From NCBI GenBank assembly GCA_020636405.1, contig JACJXW010000004.1, forward strand, positions 2,716,001 to 2,780,000: a stretch of 64,000 nucleotides of DNA, written 5' to 3'. Positions 16,343 to 24,267 of the stretch are shown piece by piece. A program made the position numbers and the translations under genes. Source of the stretch: Lewinellaceae bacterium (GTDB taxonomy: Bacteria; Bacteroidota; Bacteroidia; Chitinophagales; Saprospiraceae). How positions within the stretch are numbered: position 1 is the stretch's first letter; every line of letters begins with the position of its first letter. The notes under the pieces are model-generated. The model did not search any database, was not told the DNA's origin, and saw only the letters and a program-made list of their open reading frames with translations.

Positions 16343-16584
16343 TACCGCTAACAAAACCTCAACCCCATTAAATTAAGGAATGAAAAACTGGACAACTCAC
16401 AATGCCGGCAGAGCGAATTCCCTCAAATGCCAGTTTGTCCTGGGGGACAGGAATTCTTCCCAGAAGGCAGTCAACTTCAAAATCCTTTACTTAATGGCCA
16501 TGTCCAGGGTGTAGCAGGGCCGCGTGATAGGAATTTTGTAAATTGGGCAGTGGTTTTTTTCACAGGCTGACGTTAGGCGAAATC
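16343..16584 (+). repeat. attC-like site D (long form)
   Basis: TACCGCTAAC (16343-16352) pairs exactly with GTTAGCGGTA at the start of the same cassette (15227-15236), and 13 of 14 bases match if extended. It is followed by CCTCAACCCCATTAAATTAAG, shared in variant form with sites B and C. The end is the conserved block 16500-16571 and GTTAGGC (16572-16578), which matches the integron R' consensus GTTRRRY. The 242 bases contain no gene. It is longer than typical attC sites. Confidence 0.55.
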
Positions 16585-16625
16585 AGATAAAACTACAGCA
16601 GATTAATGAGAATTAATTCGACATT

Positions 16626-16931
16626 ATGCCTAAATTTGAATGGGACGAGAACAAAAACAGGAAGAATACACTCAAGCATAAGGTGAATTTTGAGGAAGCG
16701 AAGACCGTATTTGATGACCCAGACGCAATTGAGTTTGAAGCGAGTAGAGATGGTGAGTATCGACTGATCAGGATAGGAAAGAGCGCAGCAAAATTCATTC
16801 TTCTGGTGGTTTATACCGTAAGAGGCATATTTATACGGCTGATATCAGCCCGGCAGGCCAATAAAGATGAGCGAAATCTTTATATTGAAGAAAAATTTAA
16901 AAATCAGGACGATGGAAATTCTAACGGTTAA
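16626..16931 (+). CDS. BrnT-family ribonuclease toxin
   Basis: A 101-residue protein with the BrnT signature: FEWDENKNRKNTLKHKVNFE then EAKTVFDD at the N-terminus, and IRLISARQANKDERNLY near the C-terminus. BrnT folds like RelE-type RNases and blocks translation by cleaving RNA. It starts 54 bases after the cassette core at 16572, so it probably entered as a cassette gene, and toxin-antitoxin modules are common passengers of cassette arrays. The 3' end overlaps the next gene by 20 bases. The matching right-hand core (GCCTAAC) was not found downstream. Confidence 0.85.
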   Translation: MPKFEWDENKNRKNTLKHKVNFEEAKTVFDDPDAIEFEASRDGEYRLIRIGKSAAKFILLVVYTVRGIFIRLISARQANKDERNLYIEEKFKNQDDGNSNG

Positions 16932-17337
16932 AGAAGCTGTCCAAAGAGTTAATAGTGGCGGTAATTTGGAAGGGGTTGTTCTGGATGAGAGTACCATCAG
17001 GCAGGTCAATGTTCGGGATGCGATGGTATTATCAAGAGGAGGAATAGTGATACCGGAACAAAATATTTACTATAAGGACGAAGAAATTGAATATGATGAG
17101 GATATAGATGAATTAGTGATTACTAGTGGGATCGTTAAACTGTCCTGGGAAGAAAAAGCTAAGAGAGCTGAAGAACATAGCGAGAAATTGAAGGAAGGAA
17201 AAGAGGCAATGATTAATTTGTCGACTAAAGAACCGGAGATAGATGATTGGATAGCTAAGAATAAAAAGAAACTAGAAACCTTACTCAAACCCATTGTTAT
17301 AAGCCTTTTTAACGCGGAAAAAGAAATAAAGGAATAA
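16912..17337 (+). CDS. Probable antitoxin partner of BrnT, not BrnA-like
   Basis: The ATG at 16912 gives 141 residues (MEILTVKEAVQRV...). An earlier ATG at 16867 lies inside the toxin gene and is less likely. The protein is acidic in its middle (DEEIEYDEDIDE) and lysine-rich and helical in its second half. I see no ribbon-helix-helix of the BrnA type, so this partner belongs to another family or is a distinct gene. Its 20-base overlap with brnT and the absence of any other candidate support the role of antitoxin by position only. Confidence 0.6.
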   Translation: MEILTVKEAVQRVNSGGNLEGVVLDESTIRQVNVRDAMVLSRGGIVIPEQNIYYKDEEIEYDEDIDELVITSGIVKLSWEEKAKRAEEHSEKLKEGKEAMINLSTKEPEIDDWIAKNKKKLETLLKPIVISLFNAEKEIKE

Positions 17338-17342
17338 AAAAT

Positions 17343-17603
17343 GTAATTACCCAGTCCAAATCTTAGAAGCTGTTTGAATTTGGTTTCGGGAATTTATTAT
17401 GAGTTGTTTTTTCGCCAATCAAGGCGCCGAAACCGGAGTTTAGTAGCGCTAAATGAGGATTTTGGCAACATAGAGTGGCGGAAAAACAGCCATAAGAAAA
17501 CCTGAGGATCAAATTCAAACAGCTTCTTAACAAAAACGCCTTTCCCTCCGGCTTTGGGCGCTTCGCCCAAGCGACAAGAAATTCAGCGGGTATGATTTTG
17601 AAT
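17343..17603. repeat. Second copy of an IS66-like end, split by a MITE
   Basis: 17343-17365 joined to 17527-17603 is nearly the same as 14752-14848 (from GTAATTACCCAGTCC to GGGTATGATTTTGAAT), with a few changes such as CGAGGCG to CGCTTCG. A third short copy, GTTACCCCGTCCAAATCCTA, is at 18401-18420. The copies are remnants of the terminal part of one insertion-sequence type. Confidence 0.8.
17366..17526. mobile_element. 161-bp MITE with 17-bp inverted ends, copy 1
   Basis: The ends GAAGCTGTTTGAATTTG (17366-17382) and CAAATTCAAACAGCTTC (17510-17526) are perfect inverted repeats, flanked by TTA on each side. The uninterrupted site exists at 14752-14848 (CAAATCTTAACAAAA), proving insertion with a 3-bp duplication. 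The body shares AAGGCGCCGAAAC-GGAG and GGCAAC with the element at 31602-31763 in inverse orientation. No coding capacity. Confidence 0.88.
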
Positions 17604-17665
17604 TAAATTTTAAATGGCGTCAAATTGATTTTCAAGAACACCTCTTTGAAAAGCTATCAGGAAAC

Positions 17666-18421
17666 ATGATGCGGACAATTACAGTAACAATAGCATTTCT
17701 TTTTTCTCTGGCCAGTATTTTTGGACAGGCAGAAAAAGCAAAACTTAAGATCTCCCATTTAACGGGAGATTTTTATGTCTATACAACTTACAATACATAC
17801 GAAGAAAGTCAAGTGCCCGCAAACGGGATGTATCTGGTCACCGACAATGGCGTTTTCATGTTTGACACACCCTGGGACACAACACAATTTCAACCATTGC
17901 TCGACAGCATACAATTAAAGCATAATAAAAATGTGGTGGGGTGTATTGCAACCCATTGGCATAGCGATAAAACCGCAGGGCTTGAATATTACAGGCAACA
18001 GGGAATTAAAACCTATACTACTGTCCTTACCGATGAATGGAGTAAAAAGAACAATGAGAAAAGGGCTGAATTTTTAATGGCAAAGGATACGTCCTTCAAT
18101 GTCGGACAATATTCTTTTGAAACTTATTACCCCGGAGAAGGGCATACTGCCGACAATATTGTAATCTGGTTTAAAAAAGAAAAAATCCTCTACGGTGGAT
18201 GCTTGATAAAAGGTGTTGATGATGAAAATTTGGGTTACCTGGGCGATGCAAATGTAACGGAATATGCATCTACGCTAAAAAAAGTCCAGAATAAATGCCG
18301 TAAACCAAAGTTTATTGTCATAGCGCATAGCGATTGGAAAAACAAAAATTCCCTGAAGCATTCTTTAATGATGGCAAAAGAACTTAAAAAGAAAAACGCA
18401 GTTACCCCGTCCAAATCCTAG
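17666..18421 (+). CDS. Subclass B1 metallo-beta-lactamase (BlaB/IND-like)
   Basis: A 251-residue protein with a signal peptide (about 1-20, ending ASIFGQA), so it is exported to the periplasm. All B1 zinc ligands are visible: THWHSDKTAG gives His97, His99 and Asp101, EGHTADN gives His160, YGGCLIK gives Cys179 and IAHSDW gives His221. The surrounding sequence (FYVYTTYNTY, MYLVTDNGV, ATHWHSDKTAGLEYY, YPGEGHTADN) is close to the chromosomal B1 enzymes of Flavobacteriia. Family members hydrolyse most beta-lactams including carbapenems; the range of this one is not known. The last residues AVTPSKS are encoded by a repeat (18401-18421) that also occurs in IS remnants, so the C-terminus has been altered. 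Confidence 0.92.
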   Translation: MMRTITVTIAFLFSLASIFGQAEKAKLKISHLTGDFYVYTTYNTYEESQVPANGMYLVTDNGVFMFDTPWDTTQFQPLLDSIQLKHNKNVVGCIATHWHSDKTAGLEYYRQQGIKTYTTVLTDEWSKKNNEKRAEFLMAKDTSFNVGQYSFETYYPGEGHTADNIVIWFKKEKILYGGCLIKGVDDENLGYLGDANVTEYASTLKKVQNKCRKPKFIVIAHSDWKNKNSLKHSLMMAKELKKKNAVTPSKS

Positions 18422-18472
18422 CGTGAATTCAGATAATGGCCCCTTAGGCGCAATGGCCCCTCCAAACATGCT

Positions 18473-19450
18473 CTAAAAATGAATCAACTTCGTCGAATGT
18501 TTCGACGGTTGTATCCTTCCATCCAGGTTGGCCTTGGAGGGGAGGAACTGCCAGGGCGTAGGTTGGTTGGCCCAGTCAAAATCATTCTTTTCCTGGTAGC
18601 GCTTGCGGTACTCCATAGGAGTACAGGAGCGGTATTTCTTGAACAGCCGGTTGAAATTGGCGAGGTTGTTGAAACCGGAATTGCCGCTGACCTGTGCTGC
18701 CGTATCGTCGGTGTCCAGCAACAGTTTGCAGGCGTGGCCGATCCGGAGGTCGATGAGAAACTGGGTGAAACTCCGGAAAGCATATTTCTGGAAGAAGTGG
18801 CTGAACGCCGATTCGCTCATGTGGACCTGCTCCGCCACGTCGCCAATCCGCAGGGTGGGGTCAGTGAAATGCTTCAGGATGTAGGCATAGGCCATCTGTA
18901 TGCGGTTGCTCTCCGACCGTTGCGCCGGTGGAGAGAACCCCATGCTTGCCAGGAAAGAAACCTCGGTAGCGTTGGAAAGCAGGTCGAGCAGGCGAAAAAA
19001 ATCGATGACGCTGGCAAACCCCTTGTCTTCAGTCAGGCTGACCATGATGCGGCTGGCTTCATCGAAAGTCTTTCCATGGAATTTTATACCCTGGCTGGCG
19101 TCCTTCAACAATTTTTGGATCTTGAAAAAACGCCCCTTCTGAAACAGCTGTCCGGTGAGCAGGTCAGAGGCAAACTGAATGGTAATGACGCGGTAGGGGT
19201 GCCCGTTGTCCAGCAATTGCTGGTCGCCGTCCCATTTGTGGTACAGGTAAGGGCCAAGCAGGACCAGGTCTCCATCCGTAAATCGTTCGGTAGAATCGCC
19301 GACAATGCGCGTGCCTGAGATGCCCATCACCAGATTGAGCTCAAACTCCGGGTGGTTGTGGATGGGATAGTCGAACCCGTTGCTGACCGAATCCAGCACT
19401 ACGAAGATGTCCTGCTGTCTGAGTGGCGTAATTTCCCGGTAAATATGCAT
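18473..19450 (-). CDS. AraC-family transcriptional regulator
   Basis: The ATG at 19450 gives 325 residues (MHIYREITPLRQ); an ATG at 19486 is possible. The N-terminal part is a cupin-like sensor (YPIHNHPEFELNLVMG, DLVLLGPYLYHKW). The C-terminal 100 residues hold the double AraC HTH (RIGDVAEQVHMSESAFSHFF, AAQVSGNSGFNNLANFNRLF, CTPMEYRKRY). AraC proteins with a cupin usually bind a sugar and activate nearby catabolic genes. It is divergent from the susC-susD operon, whose promoter would lie in the shared 19451-19611 interval, so it is the likely regulator of the carbohydrate locus. Confidence 0.88.
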   Translation of the reverse strand: MHIYREITPLRQQDIFVVLDSVSNGFDYPIHNHPEFELNLVMGISGTRIVGDSTERFTDGDLVLLGPYLYHKWDGDQQLLDNGHPYRVITIQFASDLLTGQLFQKGRFFKIQKLLKDASQGIKFHGKTFDEASRIMVSLTEDKGFASVIDFFRLLDLLSNATEVSFLASMGFSPPAQRSESNRIQMAYAYILKHFTDPTLRIGDVAEQVHMSESAFSHFFQKYAFRSFTQFLIDLRIGHACKLLLDTDDTAAQVSGNSGFNNLANFNRLFKKYRSCTPMEYRKRYQEKNDFDWANQPTPWQFLPSKANLDGRIQPSKHSTKLIHF

Positions 19451-19611
19451 AGGATAGGGATGTTTTATTAGAATAAAAAATGGCATTTACATGGCCTGTG
19501 CCCTTGGACTTTATTCACAAAAGTACTATCTTATTACCTTATTGTACTACTTCCCTGTCATCCGGTTTGAGAAATTTGCTTAAGCCTTAAGTGAATAAAA
19601 CCGCGATTGTT

Positions 19612-22600
19612 ATGCGTCCCGTTACACTTACTCTCCTATTTTTCCTATTCTTTAGCCTGAAGATCGGAGCCCAGGCATTTACCGTTACAGGCACCGTCAT
19701 TTCTGAAGAAGACAATCAGCCCCTGATCGGCGCTACCGTGCAGGAAAAGGGAACGACTACCGGAACCGTAACGGATGTTGATGGTAATTTTAACCTCCTT
19801 GTTTCTTCGCCGGAGGCGGTTCTGGTATTCAGTTATGTCGGTTACCAGCCCCAGGAGATCGCTGTGCAGGGAAGAAAAGAACTGCCGGTTGTGCTGTCCC
19901 TGGAAGCGGAGCTCATGGATGAAGTGGTCGTGACCGGCTACAAGCGGGAATTCCGGAGCGACGTGGCCTCGGCAATTGCCTCCGTAAAGGCGAAAAATAT
20001 TGAGAAGCTGGCCGTGGTCGGTATCGACCAGGCCCTGCAGGGGCAGGCGCCGGGGGTTATGGTTACCCAGGTCACCGGTTCTCCGGGGGATGATATTGCC
20101 GTGCGGATCCGGGGGGTGGGCACTTTGGGCAACAACAACCCTTTGTACGTCATCGACGGTGTGCCGACCACCGGCAACATCAATATGTTTTCACTCAGCG
20201 ACATCGAATCGATCAATGTGCTGAAAGATGCGGCGGCGGCGGCGATCTACGGTGCGAGGGCTGCCAATGGAGTAGTGCTCATCACCACCAAGAAGGGAGA
20301 AGCCGGGAAACCGGTTTTCAATTTTGAGGCCTACTACGGGACACAACAGCCTGTCGGCCTGCCCGAACTGCTCAATGCCGAAGCGTATCTTACGCTGCGC
20401 AATGAAGCCATTGAGAATGCCAACCTCCTGCGCAACCCGGCGAACCTGCTGCCTACTTACGACCCCGCTATCCTGGACACACTGCCGGACAACGACTGGC
20501 TCGATTTGCTTTTCAATCCGGCGTCGATGCAGCGGTATTCCCTTTCGGCAAGAGGGGGGAGCGAGTCGGGTAGTTTCTACATCTCGGGTGAGTACCTTTC
20601 CCAGGACGGTATCTTCAAAGGGCAGGGGTTCGACAAATACCAGCTGCGCTTCAACGGCGAGCTCGGCAACCGGCGTTTTCGGGTAGGCAACAATCTGGCG
20701 TTTTCCCACACCAACCGGCAGGTCATTAATGGATCCGGTGATGGTTTCGGCCCCGGCAACGAACTGAGCGGCGTCCGTTATGCCCTCATTACCGCTCCCT
20801 TGTTTCCCATCCGCTATCCCGACGGCAGGTTCATCAATGTTACTTCCGAACTGGGCGACCCGGTCCTCTTCGGGGATGGCAATGCCAACCCCCTTGTTTT
20901 TGTGGAAAATACCGACTGGACGATCAACCGCTACCGCGTATTTGGCAATGTCTTTGCCGAATTGTCCTTATTCGAGGGCCTGAAATTGCGCAGTACCCTT
21001 GGCGGCGATTTCCTCTTCGAACGGGAAAAGTTGTTCAAAAAACGGCTCTCCCCCGCCATTTATGACCCCACTTCCCTCAACGAGGGGCGGGTGTTCGACC
21101 AGACACTGGTATGGAACAACACCCTGGACTTTGCGCGTGCCTTCGGCCGCCACCGCGTCTCCGCACTGGCAGGCATGGAGGCCATTCAAAACCATACTGA
21201 CTACCTGGGGGCTTCGGCCAGCAACTTCCGCCGGTCAGACCCCCTGTTCCGCTACATCGATGCCAGTGTCCCGGTCGAACTCAATGACATTGGCGCATCG
21301 GGCATTGCTACGGAATGGGCGCTGTTGTCCTGGTTCGGCCAGGTAAGCTATTCCTTTGCCAACCGCTATGTGGCCAGCGCAGCCCTGCGGCGGGATGGTT
21401 CCTCCCGATTTGGCAAAAACAACCGGTGGGGCACGTTCCCTTCCGTATCGGCAGCCTGGAACATATCGAATGAACCTTTCTTTGAAAATTCCCGCCTGGT
21501 CTCCACCCTAAAGCTTCGTGCCAGCTGGGGAAAACTCGGCAATCAGGAGATCGGGATCTATCCCTTTAGTTCTCTGGTCAGCCAAGGTGATTTCGTGTAT
21601 ACCTTCGGGGATAATATCGCAACGGGTTCCAGCATTCTGGAAATCGGCAACAGCAATGTGAAATGGGAAACAAGCACCCAAACCAATGCCGGGCTGGACC
21701 TCGGAATGTGGGAGGACCGCCTTTCCCTTTCCGTTGACCTGTTCCGAAAGCGTACGGAAGACATCCTGGTGCGGGTGCCGGTGCCTCAGGCCGGCGGCTC
21801 TACGCGGCCGCCGTTCGTCAACGCGGCCACTGTGGAAAACAAGGGCCTGGAGGTGGGGGTGAATTATCGAAATAAGGTAGGTGGTTTCAACTACAACCTC
21901 GGGGTTAATTTCTCATCGTTGCGCAACGAGGTGCTATCCATTGCCGACAGCGAGCCCATCCTCGGCGGCTTTGGCCTGTCGGACGGGCCCCTTACCAAAA
22001 CCGAGCCGGGACAACCGGTGGGTTCCTTCTTCCTATGGGAAATGGACGGCTTGTTCCAGACCCAGGAAGAAATCGACAATAGCCCCTTCCAAACGCTCTT
22101 TACCCAGCCGGGCGACGTGAAATTCAAGGACCTGAACGAGGACGGCGTAATTGACGATAAAGACCGGCAGCATGTCGGCAACCCCTTCCCCGATTTCACC
22201 TTCGGGTTCACTGCCGCTCTGAACTGGCGTAATTTCGACTTCTCCACCCTGCTGCAGGGCGTCAAGGGGAATGACGTGTATTTCCTCTACGGCAATTTTG
22301 CTTATGAGACACAGCTAAGGGGCTTCAACTCCTACGCAGAGCTGCTCAACCGCTGGACACCCGACAATACCAATACCGACATTCCCAAGGTCAGCGTGGA
22401 TGACCGCAACGGCAACCGCCGCGCCTCTACCCGCTTCCTGGAAGACGGCTCCTACCTGCGCGTTCGCAATATTACGCTGGGGTACAATTTTAAAGGGCTG
22501 CTCAAAGTGGAAAGCATCAGTAGCCTCCGTCTTTACCTGACCGTACAGAATGCCCTGACCTTTACCAATTACCCCGGGCTGGATCCTGAGATCCAGGCCA

Positions 22601-22713
22601 ATGCCAACGATACCCGCGGCTTGGGTATTTCTTCCGACCTCAGTGTGGGTATCGACTGGGGCACCGTGCCGGCGCCGAGAACGTGGATCGCCGGACTACA
22701 GTTGGCATTCTGA
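19612..22713 (+). CDS. SusC/RagA-type TonB-linked outer-membrane transporter
   Basis: The ATG at 19612 gives 1033 residues; a GTG at 19591 would add seven. The signal peptide ends near LKIGAQA. Then come a carboxypeptidase-regulatory-like domain (VTGTVISEEDNQPLIGATV, about 25-105) and the SusC plug segment (DEVVVTGYKR, IRGVGTLGNNNPLYVIDGVP, SINVLKDAAAAAIYGARAANGVV). A long beta-barrel ends in an aromatic-rich strand (WIAGLQLAF). SusC proteins import oligosaccharides or other large nutrients using TonB energy and work with a SusD lid. susD follows after 58 bases. Confidence 0.95.
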   Translation: MRPVTLTLLFFLFFSLKIGAQAFTVTGTVISEEDNQPLIGATVQEKGTTTGTVTDVDGNFNLLVSSPEAVLVFSYVGYQPQEIAVQGRKELPVVLSLEAELMDEVVVTGYKREFRSDVASAIASVKAKNIEKLAVVGIDQALQGQAPGVMVTQVTGSPGDDIAVRIRGVGTLGNNNPLYVIDGVPTTGNINMFSLSDIESINVLKDAAAAAIYGARAANGVVLITTKKGEAGKPVFNFEAYYGTQQPVGLPELLNAEAYLTLRNEAIENANLLRNPANLLPTYDPAILDTLPDNDWLDLLFNPASMQRYSLSARGGSESGSFYISGEYLSQDGIFKGQGFDKYQLRFNGELGNRRFRVGNNLAFSHTNRQVINGSGDGFGPGNELSGVRYALITAPLFPIRYPDGRFINVTSELGDPVLFGDGNANPLVFVENTDWTINRYRVFGNVFAELSLFEGLKLRSTLGGDFLFEREKLFKKRLSPAIYDPTSLNEGRVFDQTLVWNNTLDFARAFGRHRVSALAGMEAIQNHTDYLGASASNFRRSDPLFRYIDASVPVELNDIGASGIATEWALLSWFGQVSYSFANRYVASAALRRDGSSRFGKNNRWGTFPSVSAAWNISNEPFFENSRLVSTLKLRASWGKLGNQEIGIYPFSSLVSQGDFVYTFGDNIATGSSILEIGNSNVKWETSTQTNAGLDLGMWEDRLSLSVDLFRKRTEDILVRVPVPQAGGSTRPPFVNAATVENKGLEVGVNYRNKVGGFNYNLGVNFSSLRNEVLSIADSEPILGGFGLSDGPLTKTEPGQPVGSFFLWEMDGLFQTQEEIDNSPFQTLFTQPGDVKFKDLNEDGVIDDKDRQHVGNPFPDFTFGFTAALNWRNFDFSTLLQGVKGNDVYFLYGNFAYETQLRGFNSYAELLNRWTPDNTNTDIPKVSVDDRNGNRRASTRFLEDGSYLRVRNITLGYNFKGLLKVESISSLRLYLTVQNALTFTNYPGLDPEIQANANDTRGLGISSDLSVGIDWGTVPAPRTWIAGLQLAF

Positions 22714-22771
22714 AATATTGGAATAAATAGTCCCCTATTTTGCTCCTGGAGCACCACAAAGGCTTTAAAAT

Positions 22772-24202
22772 ATGAAACGGACCACATACTTCCTTCTTTT
22801 CTTTTCCCTGGCGCTAACTTCCTGCCAGGACATTCTCGACAAAGAACCGATCGCGACGTTCGACGCCGGCTCGTATTTCCAGTCCGAAGCCGATGCCATT
22901 CAGGCGGTTAATGCCGCTTACCGGCCTTTGCTGTTCAATAATGACAACGGCAATTTCTACTGGGCCTTTGCCGAGATCACTTCCGATGAGGCCATCACCG
23001 GGGGCGATGGTTCCCGTGCCGGGCTGGTCGAGCTGGAGTCTTTCACCTACACCCCCAGGACCGAAGAATTCAACAGCTTCTGGAAACTGCAGTACGATGG
23101 CATCACCCAGTGCAACCTCGTCCTGGATAACCTTCCGGGGGTGGACATGGACGAAAGCCTGCGAAACCAGGTCACCGGCGAAGCTCTGTTCCTGCGTTCC
23201 TATTACTATTTTCTGCTGACGCAGGTTTTCGGTGATGTTCCGCTGTTTACCAGCGTTGCTCCGCCGGAGGAATTGAAAATACCCCGAAGCCCGAAAGCGG
23301 AGATCTATGCCCGGATCGAAGCCGATTGCGAACGTGCTGCCCAGTTGTTGCCGGAGATGTACCCCCCTGCTGAGGTGGGGCGGGCTACCAAAGGGGCCGC
23401 CTATGCTCTTGCCGCCAAAACCTACCTGTACGAAAAGAAATGGGATAAAGTGGTGGAGTACGTGGCAAAAGTCAAGGCTCTGGGCATTTACAGCCTCATG
23501 CCAGATTATCAGGACAATTTCAGGAAAGAAACTCAGAACAACAGTGAGAGCGTCTGGGAGATCCAACATACCAACCTCGAATTGGGAGTCGGTAACTTTC
23601 TCAACCAGTGGTGGTTGTCCAAAAAACTGGAAGGGTATGGCTTCGCTGAAGTGACGCAGGGCTTCGTCGATGCTTTTGAGCCGGATGACCCCCGCCTCAA
23701 GTTTACCGTTGCGATGAGGAACGAGGATTATTTCGGGGCCATCTACAAAAATTCCTTCTCTTCGACGACGTTTAGCCCCCGCAAATACTTACAGGATACT
23801 TCGACGGTGTCCCAGCCATCCGATGGCGACATCAATTATACGGCCATTCGCTTTGCCGAGGTCCTGTTGTGGGAGGCTGAGGCGCTGAACGAACTCGGCA
23901 GGCCCGCCGAAGCGCAGGCTCCGCTAGAGCAGGTGCGCGCCCGGGCCCGCGCCCAGGCGGAAGACCCAGCAACCGCTCTTCCCCCAATTAACACCACGGG
24001 CCAACAGGAGATGCGGGATGCCATTCGCCATGAACGACAGGTGGAGCTTGGATTTGAATTGCACCGCTTTTTTGACCTGGTACGCTGGGATATCGCCGCC
24101 GATTCACTTTCGGGTTTCGAGAAAGGAAAACACGAGCTTTTCCCGCTGCCGCAAACAGAGATCGACCTGAACCCCAGCCTGATACAGAATCCGGGGTATT
24201 GA
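22772..24202 (+). CDS. SusD/RagB-family outer-membrane nutrient-binding lipoprotein
   Basis: A 476-residue lipoprotein (LFFSLALTSCQDILDKEP, Cys18). The SusD signatures are present: ALFLRSYYYFLLTQVFGDVPL in the TPR-like core, AAKTYLYEKKWDKVVEYVAKV, and the C-terminal IRHERQVELGFELHRFFDLVRW then PLPQTEIDLNPSLIQNPGY. SusD forms the hinged lid over the SusC barrel on the cell surface and captures the substrate. It is co-transcribed with susC and the following secreted protein genes. Confidence 0.95.
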   Translation: MKRTTYFLLFFSLALTSCQDILDKEPIATFDAGSYFQSEADAIQAVNAAYRPLLFNNDNGNFYWAFAEITSDEAITGGDGSRAGLVELESFTYTPRTEEFNSFWKLQYDGITQCNLVLDNLPGVDMDESLRNQVTGEALFLRSYYYFLLTQVFGDVPLFTSVAPPEELKIPRSPKAEIYARIEADCERAAQLLPEMYPPAEVGRATKGAAYALAAKTYLYEKKWDKVVEYVAKVKALGIYSLMPDYQDNFRKETQNNSESVWEIQHTNLELGVGNFLNQWWLSKKLEGYGFAEVTQGFVDAFEPDDPRLKFTVAMRNEDYFGAIYKNSFSSTTFSPRKYLQDTSTVSQPSDGDINYTAIRFAEVLLWEAEALNELGRPAEAQAPLEQVRARARAQAEDPATALPPINTTGQQEMRDAIRHERQVELGFELHRFFDLVRWDIAADSLSGFEKGKHELFPLPQTEIDLNPSLIQNPGY

Positions 24203-24267
24203 TGCCAGTTTGGGGTATTCCCGGGTTTTTGTAAAACAACCTCACTACTCAACTCCTAAAAAGGATT

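Larger units (their letters stand above)
7804..16584 (+). mobile_element. Integron-like gene-cassette array without an integrase
   Basis: Four co-oriented units each start with a GTT core and end, after the gene, with the reverse complement of that same core: GTTCTCGGC/GCTGAGAAC (one G-T pair), GTTCAGCGC/GCGCTGAAC, GTTAGCTACA/TGTAGCTAAT (one difference) and GTTAGCGGTA/TACCGCTAAC. The core differs between units but matches within a unit, which is how the R' and R'' sites of integron cassettes behave. A fifth left core, GTTAGGC (the classical GTTRRRY), precedes the BrnT module at 16572. The stretches before three of the cores share a block of about 70 bases. No tyrosine recombinase is encoded here, so in integron terms this would be a cluster of attC-like sites lacking an integrase. 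Confidence 0.7.

Noticed and set aside
7804..16584. CRISPR array
   Set aside because: Repeated blocks are few, long, spaced by whole genes and degenerate; no short regular repeat-spacer pattern occurs.
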